Positions 6,429 to 13,060 of a stretch of DNA of 13,060 nt are shown one piece after another. A program made the position numbers and the translations under genes. This DNA is from UBA1732 sp045114235 (GTDB lineage Bacteria > Verrucomicrobiota > Lentisphaeria > Victivallales > UBA1829), in contig JBGUKB010000143.1 of the NCBI GenBank assembly GCA_045114235.1, positions 1 to 13,060 of the forward strand, written 5' to 3'. The notes beneath the pieces are model-generated. The model did not search any database. It saw only the letters and a list, made by a program, of their open reading frames with translations, and had not been told where the DNA came from. Each line of letters opens with the position of its first letter. Within the stretch, counting starts at the first letter, position 1.

Positions 6429-7091
6429 TTATTTCGAGTTCAACATCTCTTCAAGAACACCGATCTGTTCCTGTTCGGCTTGAACGGCGGCCCCGACCGC
6501 GGCGGGATCTTTCTCCCTCGAATGGCGTTCCAGCATGATCCGCGTCGAGCCGCGGCTCAGCAGCTCGCGGGCGGCGGCTCTGAGAGCATCAAGCCGCTCG
6601 TCGTCGGGCGGCAGCCCGGCGATACGGTCGGCAAGCCCGGGGTAACGCTTCATGAAAACGCCCAGGTTCCACGGCTCGGGCGAATCCGGGTTTTCGACCG
6701 CGATGCTCCGAACGGAATCCGCCGCCTCGCCGAGGCCGGAGATCACGCTCAAAAACACCGTGTTCCTCTCAGCCAGGACGTCGTCGCTTCCGAGCAGAAG
6801 GCGTTCCTGCCGCCGGATCAGGCGGAAATAGCGCGGGCGCAGGCTCGACGCGGCCACCACGGTCCCCGGTTTGCCGCAATGTTTTTTCGCCTCGTCCCGG
6901 ACCGCTTCCGGGAGTGTTTCGAGCGTATCCGCCGTCACCAGCATGTACGGCCCGGACAAAACACAGTCTTCGTATTCCATGACTTCCGAGGCGCCGACCG
7001 TTTCAACGTCCGCAGCCGCGGTGGAACGGCAGGACACGGCTCCGGCGCAGAGCATCAGGCAGAGGATGGACAGGATGAAGTTCGGTTTCAT
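6429..7091 (-). CDS. Small lipoprotein of unknown function
   Basis: I do not recognise the family. The 220-residue product begins MKPNFILSILCLMLCAGAVSC: a lysine, a hydrophobic core and lipobox AVSC with C21 as the lipidated residue, so it should be anchored to the membrane facing the periplasm. The mature part has two cysteines (43 and 72, a possible disulfide), a mixed section about residues 40-90, and a helical charged C-terminus (from about residue 160, LDALRAAARELLSRG to EQEQIGVLEEMLNSK). I chose the ATG at 7091 because the lipoprotein signal starts there; the frame is open back to a TTG at 7208, but that would bury the signal behind 39 residues. No clear ribosome binding site precedes the ATG. 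It is a single gene, divergent from ftsW and convergent with the phage block. Confidence 0.75.
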   Translation of the reverse strand: MKPNFILSILCLMLCAGAVSCRSTAAADVETVGASEVMEYEDCVLSGPYMLVTADTLETLPEAVRDEAKKHCGKPGTVVAASSLRPRYFRLIRRQERLLLGSDDVLAERNTVFLSVISGLGEAADSVRSIAVENPDSPEPWNLGVFMKRYPGLADRIAGLPPDDERLDALRAAARELLSRGSTRIMLERHSREKDPAAVGAAVQAEQEQIGVLEEMLNSK

Positions 7092-7179
7092 GGGCTCGGA
7101 AGGATCGTTTTCTGCGGACCGGAGCGCCGGGAACGCCGGGTCTCGGGACACAGTCTGAAAAAGGGGACGGAATGTAATT

Positions 7180-7208
7180 AATATGGTCCGCCGGACACCG
7201 GATTTCAA
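7180..7208 (-). promoter_or_regulatory. Candidate promoter of the lipoprotein gene with a dyad in its spacer
   Basis: On the minus strand TTGAAA (7208-7203) and CATATT (7185-7180) are 17 bases apart. The spacer contains an inverted repeat GTCCG-C-CGGAC (7186-7196), a possible small operator. The leader would be about 80 bases. Weak -10; pattern only. Confidence 0.35.
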
Positions 7209-7238
7209 GCAAAAAACGAGTCCGTGGATATTTTTTCG

Positions 7239-7259
7239 GACTTTTTTAAAAAAAAAGTC
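7239..7259. repeat. AT-rich palindrome GAC-T6-A9-GTC upstream of ftsW
   Basis: GACTTTTTT (7239-7247) mirrors AAAAAAGTC (7251-7259) around three A. Just to its left, GTCCG (7220-7224) and CGGAC (7237-7241) form another short dyad followed by six T, which looks like a small plus-strand terminator, although no plus-strand gene lies directly upstream. A TATCAT (7297-7302) downstream could serve as the ftsW -10, but no good -35 accompanies it. Confidence 0.45.
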
Positions 7260-7347
7260 GGTTTTCGGGTTGTACTGCGGCGATTTTGGATTAGGTTATC
7301 ATATCTGTTTTTTTCCGGACCTCTCACGCGCAGTATTTATATAACAC

Positions 7348-8574
7348 ATGAAAATCCGTCAGCCCATCAAGCCGCAGCCCGACGCGCAGCCCATCGAACC
7401 GCCGAAAAAACCGGCATTGCCCGAGCTCGCGGTCTTTATTCTTTTCGCGTTCATGATCACGCTTTTCGGCCTCATCATGCTGTATTCCACCTCGTTCGTC
7501 ACGCAGGGCAGCTCCTACTTCAAAAAACAGCTGATGTGGATGATCATCGGCCTGGTCGCGGGCGCGGGGACGGTTCTGCTCGGCAGCAAACGCCTCTCCG
7601 ACTGGAGCCCGGTCATGATACTCGTGCTGGACGTGCTTCTGATCTGGGCGCTCTTCTGCAAGCCGATCAACGGCGCGCGCCGGTGGATCCAGGTCGCGGG
7701 CTTCACGCTTCAGCCGTCCGAGCTGGGCAAAGTCATCATCACGCTCTTCCTGGCGAAATTTCTGGCTCTGCGCACACGCGCACTGGAAAGCGAACCCTTC
7801 TGGAAAGTCATGGTCCCGAGCGCGGTCTGGGTCGGTCCGACCATTCTGCTGGTCCTGGCGGGCGAAGACCTGGGCACGACCGTCCTGCTCGGCTCGCTGT
7901 ATCTGCTGATGCTCTTCGTGGCGGGGATGCGCCTGCGGTACATCCTGCCGTTCACGCTGATCCTGCCGCCAGTCGCCGTCCTCGTCATCCAGAAGTTCGA
8001 CGCGATGCGCTGGGGCCGCCTCACGGTGTTCATGGACGCCGAATCATACAAAATGACCTCCGGCTACCAGCTGTGGAACTCCCTGCTGGCGCTCGGTTCG
8101 GGCGGCTGGACCGGCGTCGGCTTCACGGAGAGCCGCCTGAAGCTGATGTACCTCCCGGAAAACCACACCGACTTCATCCTGTCCATCGTGGGCGAGGAGC
8201 TCGGCTTCATCACGCTTCTGACCGTGATCGTGGCGTACCTGATCCTCGTGTTCGTCGGACTGCGCATCAGCGTGAAGGCGCGCACGCGCCAGGGCATGCT
8301 GATCGCGTTCGGCATGAGCATTTTCATCGGCATGCAGGCGCTGATCAACATCGGCGTCATCACGGCGGCTTTCCCGACCAAGGGCATGCCCGCCCCCATG
8401 ATCAGCTACGGCGGCAGCAATCTGCTCGCCTGCCTGGTCGCCGCGGCGTGCGTCGCGGCCGTGGCGATCGATTCCGCCGTCCCGGACTACCAGGACAAGT
8501 TGCTGGCATGGGCGAAGAAACGCCTCCGCATCGGACGTTCAGCCGCCCCGGACGGCATACGGCAATCATCTTGA
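7348..8574 (+). CDS. ftsW: FtsW, septal peptidoglycan glycosyltransferase (SEDS family)
   Basis: FtsW polymerises lipid II into glycan strands at the division septum, together with a class B PBP (FtsI). The 408-residue protein has about ten membrane segments, the first at 28-46. SEDS hallmarks are NGARRW (108-113), PSELGK (123-128), AGEDLGTTVL (171-180), PENHTDF (270-276; D275 is the conserved acidic residue of the large extracytoplasmic loop), GEELGF, and MPAPMISYGGSNLL (347-360), which is FtsW-like. Direct linkage to murG favours FtsW over RodA. The first 27 residues are a Pro-rich cytoplasmic tail. The ATG at 7348 has no Shine-Dalgarno; the leader before it is AT-rich. It heads a plus-strand run, with murG only 16 bases after its stop. 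FtsI, Mur ligases and FtsZ are not next to it, so the cell-wall cluster is broken up. Confidence 0.95.
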   Translation: MKIRQPIKPQPDAQPIEPPKKPALPELAVFILFAFMITLFGLIMLYSTSFVTQGSSYFKKQLMWMIIGLVAGAGTVLLGSKRLSDWSPVMILVLDVLLIWALFCKPINGARRWIQVAGFTLQPSELGKVIITLFLAKFLALRTRALESEPFWKVMVPSAVWVGPTILLVLAGEDLGTTVLLGSLYLLMLFVAGMRLRYILPFTLILPPVAVLVIQKFDAMRWGRLTVFMDAESYKMTSGYQLWNSLLALGSGGWTGVGFTESRLKLMYLPENHTDFILSIVGEELGFITLLTVIVAYLILVFVGLRISVKARTRQGMLIAFGMSIFIGMQALINIGVITAAFPTKGMPAPMISYGGSNLLACLVAAACVAAVAIDSAVPDYQDKLLAWAKKRLRIGRSAAPDGIRQSS

Positions 8575-8590
8575 AGCAGGAGAAAAGAAT

Positions 8591-9730
8591 ATGCAGGAAC
8601 TGAACCGACTCATCATCAGCTGCGGCGGCACGGGCGGCCACTTCAACCCCGGCCTGAGCACGGCATGCGCGTTCCGCGACGCGGGAGGGAGCCCTCTGCT
8701 CATCCTCGGCGGCAAGCACTTCGAGGAACAGTCGAAGACCGCGGAAAAGAACGGGATCGAATACCGGCGCGTCTCCTGCGCCCCGCTCGCGAAAGACCCG
8801 TCCGGCGCGCTCCAATTCCTGTCGCAGCAGATGAAGGGCGTCCACGAGGCGCGCGCCATCTTCCGCGAGTTCAAGCCGGACGCCGTCCTCTCCATGGGGG
8901 CGTTCCCGTCCATCCCGGCATCCGTCGCCGCCTGGCGCAGCGGCATCCCGCTTTTCCTGCACGACGGCAACGCCCGCATCGGCAAGTCCAACCGCGTCTT
9001 CAGCCGCATCGCGACCGGCATCGCCCTCTCCTTCCCCGCCGTCAACGCCGACACGCTGCACTGCCCCTCAGCCGTAACCGGGCTCCCACTCCGCAAGGCG
9101 CTGCTGGAGGACGTCCCCGCGTCCAAGGAGGAGGCGATTGCCCGCATCAACGCCACGCGCGGCACTTCGTTTTCGCCCGACCGCCCGGTCGTCCTCGTGT
9201 TCGGCGGCTCGCTGGGCGCGGCGGCCATCAACGAAAACTTCACGATCCCGATCGACCACCCCGGCGCGAAGTCGCTTCAGGTCATCCACCTGTCCGGCCC
9301 CGGCAAATACGACGCCATCCACGACAAGTATTCCGCATGCGGCGTCAATGCGCTCACGCTCGAATCCGCCTCGGATATGCAGAACCTCTACATGGCGGCG
9401 GACCTCGTGGTCTGCCGGGCGGGCGGAAGCACCGTCTCCGAGCTCGCCATCTTCGGCCGGTACGCCGTGCTGATTCCGTATCCGTACGCGGCCGAAGGCC
9501 ACCAGGACGACAACGCGCGCCTGCTGGCGCAGACCGGCGCCGCCCGGATCGTCCCGAACGCCGAATGTTCCCCGACCGTCTTCCGCGGCATCCTCGCCGA
9601 GTTCCTGGACGATCCCGGCAGGTTCCGCGAGGCGGGCAAAGGCGCGCTCGCCATGGCGCAGCCGAAAGCCGCCGCCAACGTCATCGCGTTCATCGAAGAC
9701 TCCCTGAAAACCGCCCGTTCCAAGAAATAA
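8591..9730 (+). CDS. murG: MurG, UDP-GlcNAc:lipid I N-acetylglucosaminyltransferase
   Basis: MurG adds GlcNAc to lipid I on the inner face of the cytoplasmic membrane to give lipid II, the substrate of FtsW. The 379-residue GT-B enzyme shows the N-terminal loop GGTGGH (12-17), SMGAFPSIPA (101-110), the C-domain FGGSLGA (204-210), and the UDP-GlcNAc site CRAGGSTVSELAIFG (275-289) followed by PYPYAAEGHQDDNA (296-309). One point is odd: the usual HEQN acceptor-side motif reads HDGN (124-127), followed by ARIGKSNRVFSRIA; the H and N are kept. Length is normal. ATG at 8591 has AGGAGA seven bases upstream. The gene follows ftsW by 16 bases and precedes the protein kinase by 19, so it is probably in one transcript with both. 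Confidence 0.95.
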   Translation: MQELNRLIISCGGTGGHFNPGLSTACAFRDAGGSPLLILGGKHFEEQSKTAEKNGIEYRRVSCAPLAKDPSGALQFLSQQMKGVHEARAIFREFKPDAVLSMGAFPSIPASVAAWRSGIPLFLHDGNARIGKSNRVFSRIATGIALSFPAVNADTLHCPSAVTGLPLRKALLEDVPASKEEAIARINATRGTSFSPDRPVVLVFGGSLGAAAINENFTIPIDHPGAKSLQVIHLSGPGKYDAIHDKYSACGVNALTLESASDMQNLYMAADLVVCRAGGSTVSELAIFGRYAVLIPYPYAAEGHQDDNARLLAQTGAARIVPNAECSPTVFRGILAEFLDDPGRFREAGKGALAMAQPKAAANVIAFIEDSLKTARSKK

Positions 9731-9749
9731 AAACTCCCGCCATCCCGCC

Positions 9750-11477
9750 ATGAAAATACGTTGTCCGCAGTGCCAGAGAATCAGCGAGATCCCCCATGTC
9801 GATCATGGCAGGATCGCCGTCTGTTCCTGCAAGGCCACGTTCCGCATCGACGGTTCCACGGTCGTGGAGGAGCTTTCCCTGCCCGACCTGCCGCCGCCCG
9901 AGACCATCGGACGCTACACCGTCGTGCGCTACCTCGGACGCGGCGCGCTGAACTGCGTTTACGAGGGGATCCATCCCGACCTCGGCATCCCCGTCGCGAT
10001 CAAGACGCTCCTCCCCGAATACGCTTCCGACAAGCCGACCCGCGACCAGTTCCTCCACGCCATAAAAGCCTACGCGAAAGCGGACCACCCGAACATCGTC
10101 AAAGTATATGAGACGGGCAAAGACGCGAAGGGCGTGCCCTATCTGGTCATGGAGTTCCTTTCCGGCGGCACGCTGGCGGACAGCATGCAGAAAAACGGCT
10201 TCTTCTCGGCGAAGGAGACGGCGAAGATCGGCGCGGATGTCTGCCGGGCGCTCGTCGTGACCGCCGGGCTCGGGATCGTCCACCGCGACATCAAGCCGGA
10301 CAACATCATGCTCTCCGCCGACGGGCAGTACAAGCTCACGGACCTCGGCCTCGCGAAACTCGACGCGTCGACCGCCGCCGGGAACGGCGCGCTCGTCCTG
10401 GACGAAATCGCCCCGGACAAATCGGCGCGCAAAACGAGCTTCGGCACGCTCGAATACATGTCCCCGGAACAGTACATCGACACCGAATCCTGCGACATCC
10501 GCTCGGACATCTATTCGCTCGGCGTGACCCTGTACCAGCTCGCGACCGGACGCCTGCCCTTCGAGACGCAGACCCGCGCCGAACTCCGCCACATGCACAT
10601 CTCCGTCGAACCGCTCGTCCCCAGCACCTACATGCACGGCATCCCCGTCGACTTCGACTACATCGTCATGCACTGCATCCAGAAAAAGGCGGACGACCGT
10701 TATTCCTCGCCCGAAGAACTGCTTGCGGACCTGGAGGCGTTCCTCGCGGACGCCCCGCTTCCCTCGACCACGTGCGGCGCGGTCCCGTTCGTCGGGGCAC
10801 CTACGCTGATCGGCCGTCCCGCCGAGGAAAAACGTTCGCCTCTTCTTCCCGCCGTCGCCGCCGTGCTCGTCCTGCTGATCCTGACAAGCACGGGTCTGCT
10901 CATTCTGAAGGAGTGCTCCGCATCGAAACCAGCAAATCGGCTTTCCTCGCCTCAGGACAGGGAAGGATCCATGCAGGAGCCGTCCGGGTTCGACGTACCC
11001 GCCGGGGAACCGGGCCTCCCGTCCAGGCGACCGTCCACGAAGGCGCTCGACGCCGAGATCACGATCGCCGGGGAGAGCATCGACGCGCAGGCGTCCGGGC
11101 TGTTCGAGGAGACAAGGAAAGCCGCCGCGCAGGCCATGAAAGACGGTTTCGGGTTCAAAAAAGCCATCGACGACCTGGAGACTTTCACCGAATCCGAAGA
11201 GTACGCAGTGGAGGCGCTCAACCTCATTTCCGAACTCAAAAAAGCTTCCGATGAGGCCGTAGCAAAACTCATGGATTCCCTGAACGGGAAAGCCGCCCGC
11301 CTCATCGAAGAAGGAAACTACGATGCCGCGGTCAATGTCTACAATACCGACATCGGGCCGCTCGCGCCGGAATCCCAGGGCGAACGCGAACGGAAGATCC
11401 GCGAACTGGAAGCGATGCGGCAGGACGCCGCGTCCGCCCCCGGCGAACCCGCGCCCGAGGAGGGAACCGTCCCATGA
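9750..11477 (+). CDS. Membrane Ser/Thr protein kinase with N-terminal zinc-ribbon-like motif
   Basis: The 575-residue protein has CxxC (C5, C8) and CxC (C25, C27), likely a zinc ribbon. The Hanks-type kinase domain spans about 54-333: glycine loop GRGALNCVY (63-71), VAIK lysine K85, catalytic loop HRDIKPDN (178-185), metal-binding DLG (198-200) and a SPE (238-240) at the APE position. One membrane helix (about 365-387) follows, then an extracytoplasmic Ala/Glu-rich helical part (about 430-560) with a TPR-like piece (AARLIEEGNYDAAVNVY). It has no PASTA repeats. Two features are atypical: the third glycine of the loop is N68, and the alphaC glutamate position appears to be A104 (FLHAIKAYAKADHPNI). 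HRD, DLG and Lys are kept, so activity is possible but not certain. The start has no Shine-Dalgarno. Position behind ftsW-murG suggests a link to cell-wall or division control. The next gene overlaps by ATGA. Confidence 0.92.
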   Translation: MKIRCPQCQRISEIPHVDHGRIAVCSCKATFRIDGSTVVEELSLPDLPPPETIGRYTVVRYLGRGALNCVYEGIHPDLGIPVAIKTLLPEYASDKPTRDQFLHAIKAYAKADHPNIVKVYETGKDAKGVPYLVMEFLSGGTLADSMQKNGFFSAKETAKIGADVCRALVVTAGLGIVHRDIKPDNIMLSADGQYKLTDLGLAKLDASTAAGNGALVLDEIAPDKSARKTSFGTLEYMSPEQYIDTESCDIRSDIYSLGVTLYQLATGRLPFETQTRAELRHMHISVEPLVPSTYMHGIPVDFDYIVMHCIQKKADDRYSSPEELLADLEAFLADAPLPSTTCGAVPFVGAPTLIGRPAEEKRSPLLPAVAAVLVLLILTSTGLLILKECSASKPANRLSSPQDREGSMQEPSGFDVPAGEPGLPSRRPSTKALDAEITIAGESIDAQASGLFEETRKAAAQAMKDGFGFKKAIDDLETFTESEEYAVEALNLISELKKASDEAVAKLMDSLNGKAARLIEEGNYDAAVNVYNTDIGPLAPESQGERERKIRELEAMRQDAASAPGEPAPEEGTVP

Positions 11478-12436
11478 GCGTATCCATGAACAAGCTCCCG
11501 CGCATCCTCGTCTGCGGCCCGAATCCGTCCTGGCAGAAAACGCTCGCATTCGATGAATTCCGTCCGTGCGAGGTCAACCGCGCGAAGGAACGCGACTGCC
11601 GGGCATCCGGCAAGGGGATCAATTTCGCCCGCGCCGTCCGCACATGGGGAACGGCAAGCCCGGTCGTCTACCAGTTCGCAGGCGGCGCGAACGGACGCGA
11701 CCTCGAATCCTGGCTCCGCCGGGAAGGCATCGAATCCGTCAGCCGGGAGATCGAATCCGAAACGCGCTGCTGCACCACGGTCCTGTGCGGGAAATGCGCC
11801 ACTATGACCGAACTGATCGAACCGTCGCCTGCCATTGCCCGCGACGATGCGGACTTCCTGACGGAATGCGTGTTTGCCGGACTTCCTTCCGCCGATGCGC
11901 TGGCGCTCTGCGGCACGCTCCCGAACGGCACGCCGGACGGTTTCTACGCCGGACTCGCCACGGAGGCCGTTCGCGCCGGGAAACTCGTCCTGATGGATTC
12001 CGTGGCTCAATTCGAGGAAACGCTCGCCGCCGGAGTCCAGTATTTGAAGATCAACAGCGGCGAACTCCTCGCCATGACCGGCGCGTCCGACCCGGAATCC
12101 GCCGCGCTCGCCCTGCTGGACCGCTTTCCGCTCCGGTGCGCCGCCATCACGGACGGTCCGGGGCATGCGTTCATCGTTCAGCGCGGCTCCGTTCATCGCA
12201 TCTCCGTCCCGCCTCTTCCCGGCGTCCGCAACCCCATCGGCGCGGGCGACGTCTGCTCCGGCGTGATGCTCTCCGAACTGCTCGCTGGCGCCGATCCGGT
12301 GCAGGCTTTCACCTCGGGTGTCGCGGCGGCATGCGCGAGCTGCCTGACGCAGTACGCCGCCGGGTTCGACCGGGCGGAGGCGCTGCGGATCCGGGGAGAA
12401 ATGCGGATCGAAGCCTTAGTCCCGAGCACGATTTAA
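11474..12436 (+). CDS. PfkB-family sugar kinase (1-phosphofructokinase / tagatose-6-phosphate kinase type)
   Basis: This cytoplasmic ATP-dependent kinase most resembles the FruK/LacC branch, which phosphorylates fructose 1-phosphate or tagatose 6-phosphate (or fructose 6-phosphate) to the bisphosphate. Visible motifs: GPNPSWQKTL (15-24), EVNRA (33-37), SGKGIN (45-50; usually GGKGxN), CGTLPNGTP (146-154), KINSGEL (192-198; usually KPNxxEL), ITDGPGHAF (225-233) and the catalytic PIGAGDVCSG (254-263; D259 is the base by family comparison). The 320-residue length is typical. It is unusually rich in cysteine (13). ATG at 11474 overlaps the protein-kinase stop (ATGA) and has AGGAGG ten bases upstream; a second Met at codon 5 is a minor alternative. 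Its product could feed an aldolase such as the one at the window start, but the substrate cannot be told from sequence alone. Confidence 0.88.
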   Translation: MSVSMNKLPRILVCGPNPSWQKTLAFDEFRPCEVNRAKERDCRASGKGINFARAVRTWGTASPVVYQFAGGANGRDLESWLRREGIESVSREIESETRCCTTVLCGKCATMTELIEPSPAIARDDADFLTECVFAGLPSADALALCGTLPNGTPDGFYAGLATEAVRAGKLVLMDSVAQFEETLAAGVQYLKINSGELLAMTGASDPESAALALLDRFPLRCAAITDGPGHAFIVQRGSVHRISVPPLPGVRNPIGAGDVCSGVMLSELLAGADPVQAFTSGVAAACASCLTQYAAGFDRAEALRIRGEMRIEALVPSTI

Positions 12437-12491
12437 CAAAAGAACCCAATTCAAAATCATATCAAACAAAACCAGAAAGGAAACCTTAACC

Positions 12492-13060
12492 ATGAGCTCC
12501 AATTCTTCCGGCGGATTTCTCCGCGGCTGCCTGATCGCGGTCGGCGTCTTCGTTGTCGTCTGCTTCCTCGGATTCATCGCCCTCTTCGTGCTGATCGGCG
12601 CCGTCGCGGGCGTGATCGGCGAATCCGGCGCAGCGCTCAAGACCGCCTCGGCTGACTACACAACCGAATTCATCAGCGGCAATGAGAATGCCGAAAACCG
12701 AATCGCCGTCATCGACGTGAAGGGCACGATCACCAGCGACGCCGAGAGCTTCGGCGAAGTCATCGCGAACTCCAAACAGATCGTCAAGCTCATCCGCGCC
12801 GCGAAGGACGACGCGAACGTGAAGGCGATCATCGTCGACCTCGACACCCCCGGCGGCGAAGTCACCGCCTCCGACGAGATCTACCACGAGCTCAAGCTCT
12901 GCGGCAAGCCCGTCGTCGCCATGATGAACACGATGGCGGCCAGCGGCGGCTACTACGTCGCCTGCGGCGCGAACAAGATCGTCGCGAACAAGTTCACCAT
13001 GACCGGCAGCATCGGCGTCATCATCTCCACCGTGGACGTCTCCGGCCTGCTCGACTGGGC
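12492..13060 (+). CDS. sppA: Signal peptide peptidase SppA (S49 protease), N-terminal part (cut by window end)
   Basis: SppA is a membrane-anchored serine protease of family S49 that clears cleaved signal peptides. The first 189 codons are visible: a short N-terminus, a membrane helix (about 11-42), then IAVIDVKGTI (71-80), VDLDTPGGEV (115-124; oxyanion-hole region) and MAASGGYYVAC (148-158) with the catalytic serine S151, then GSIGVI (172-177). The general-base lysine of the Ser-Lys dyad should lie just past the window end. The single transmembrane start and this spacing fit the short SppA type (as in Bacillus) rather than the double-length E. coli form. ATG at 12492 has AAAGGAAA upstream. 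It follows the sugar kinase by 55 AT-rich bases with no terminator visible, so readthrough from the ftsW run is possible. Confidence 0.92.
   Translation, partial: MSSNSSGGFLRGCLIAVGVFVVVCFLGFIALFVLIGAVAGVIGESGAALKTASADYTTEFISGNENAENRIAVIDVKGTITSDAESFGEVIANSKQIVKLIRAAKDDANVKAIIVDLDTPGGEVTASDEIYHELKLCGKPVVAMMNTMAASGGYYVACGANKIVANKFTMTGSIGVIISTVDVSGLLDW

Noticed and set aside
6429..7208. Longer version of the lipoprotein starting with TTG at 7208
   Set aside because: It would put 39 residues ahead of a textbook lipoprotein signal peptide and would begin inside the candidate promoter.
9690..11549. A 619-codon open frame on the minus strand, opposite the protein kinase
   Set aside because: The plus strand encodes clear kinase motifs; the antisense frame is a codon-bias shadow spanning three real genes.

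Overview
This is a high-GC bacterial window (AT-rich only in the intergenic gaps) with twelve genes that I can support, two of them cut by the window ends. The gene content suggests a Gram-negative member of the PVC superphylum, perhaps Lentisphaerota. The clues are RNase HIII, a class II aldolase of the type opening MVNYKDLGLVNTR, a Ser/Thr kinase with an N-terminal zinc-ribbon-like segment, a lipoprotein, and a dismembered cell-division cluster. The taxon is inference from style, not a proof.

Layout. Positions 1-303 (minus) hold the start of a class II fructose-bisphosphate aldolase gene. Then comes a 397-base non-coding stretch with a good minus-strand promoter, a 13-bp tandem repeat, and two perfect inverted repeats (one with 15-bp arms). 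RNase HIII (701-1630, minus) follows and is divergent from a 650-residue secreted protein of unknown function (1837-3789, plus); their promoters overlap face to face. A strong intrinsic terminator closes the secreted-protein gene.

Positions 3879-6411 form a self-contained phage-derived block: promoter, a Mu gp27-like small-terminase candidate, a clear Mu gp29-like (DUF935) portal protein, a small tail-type candidate translationally coupled to it, and a bidirectional terminator. The large terminase, MuF-type protein, protease and major capsid genes expected between or beside these are absent, yet the remaining reading frames are intact. This is the most unusual part of the window.

Positions 6429-7091 (minus) encode a small lipoprotein of unknown function. 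From 7348 to the end, all on the plus strand, lies a compact run: ftsW, murG, a membrane Ser/Thr protein kinase, a PfkB-family sugar kinase (ATGA overlap with the kinase) and sppA (cut by the window end). FtsW and MurG work together in septal peptidoglycan synthesis: MurG makes lipid II and FtsW polymerises it. The kinase next to them is a plausible regulator, but its active site is atypical. Almost every gene has a long antisense ORF, which is a by-product of high GC at codon position 3 and not a second gene layer. I saw no tRNA, rRNA, CRISPR array, IS element or transposase.
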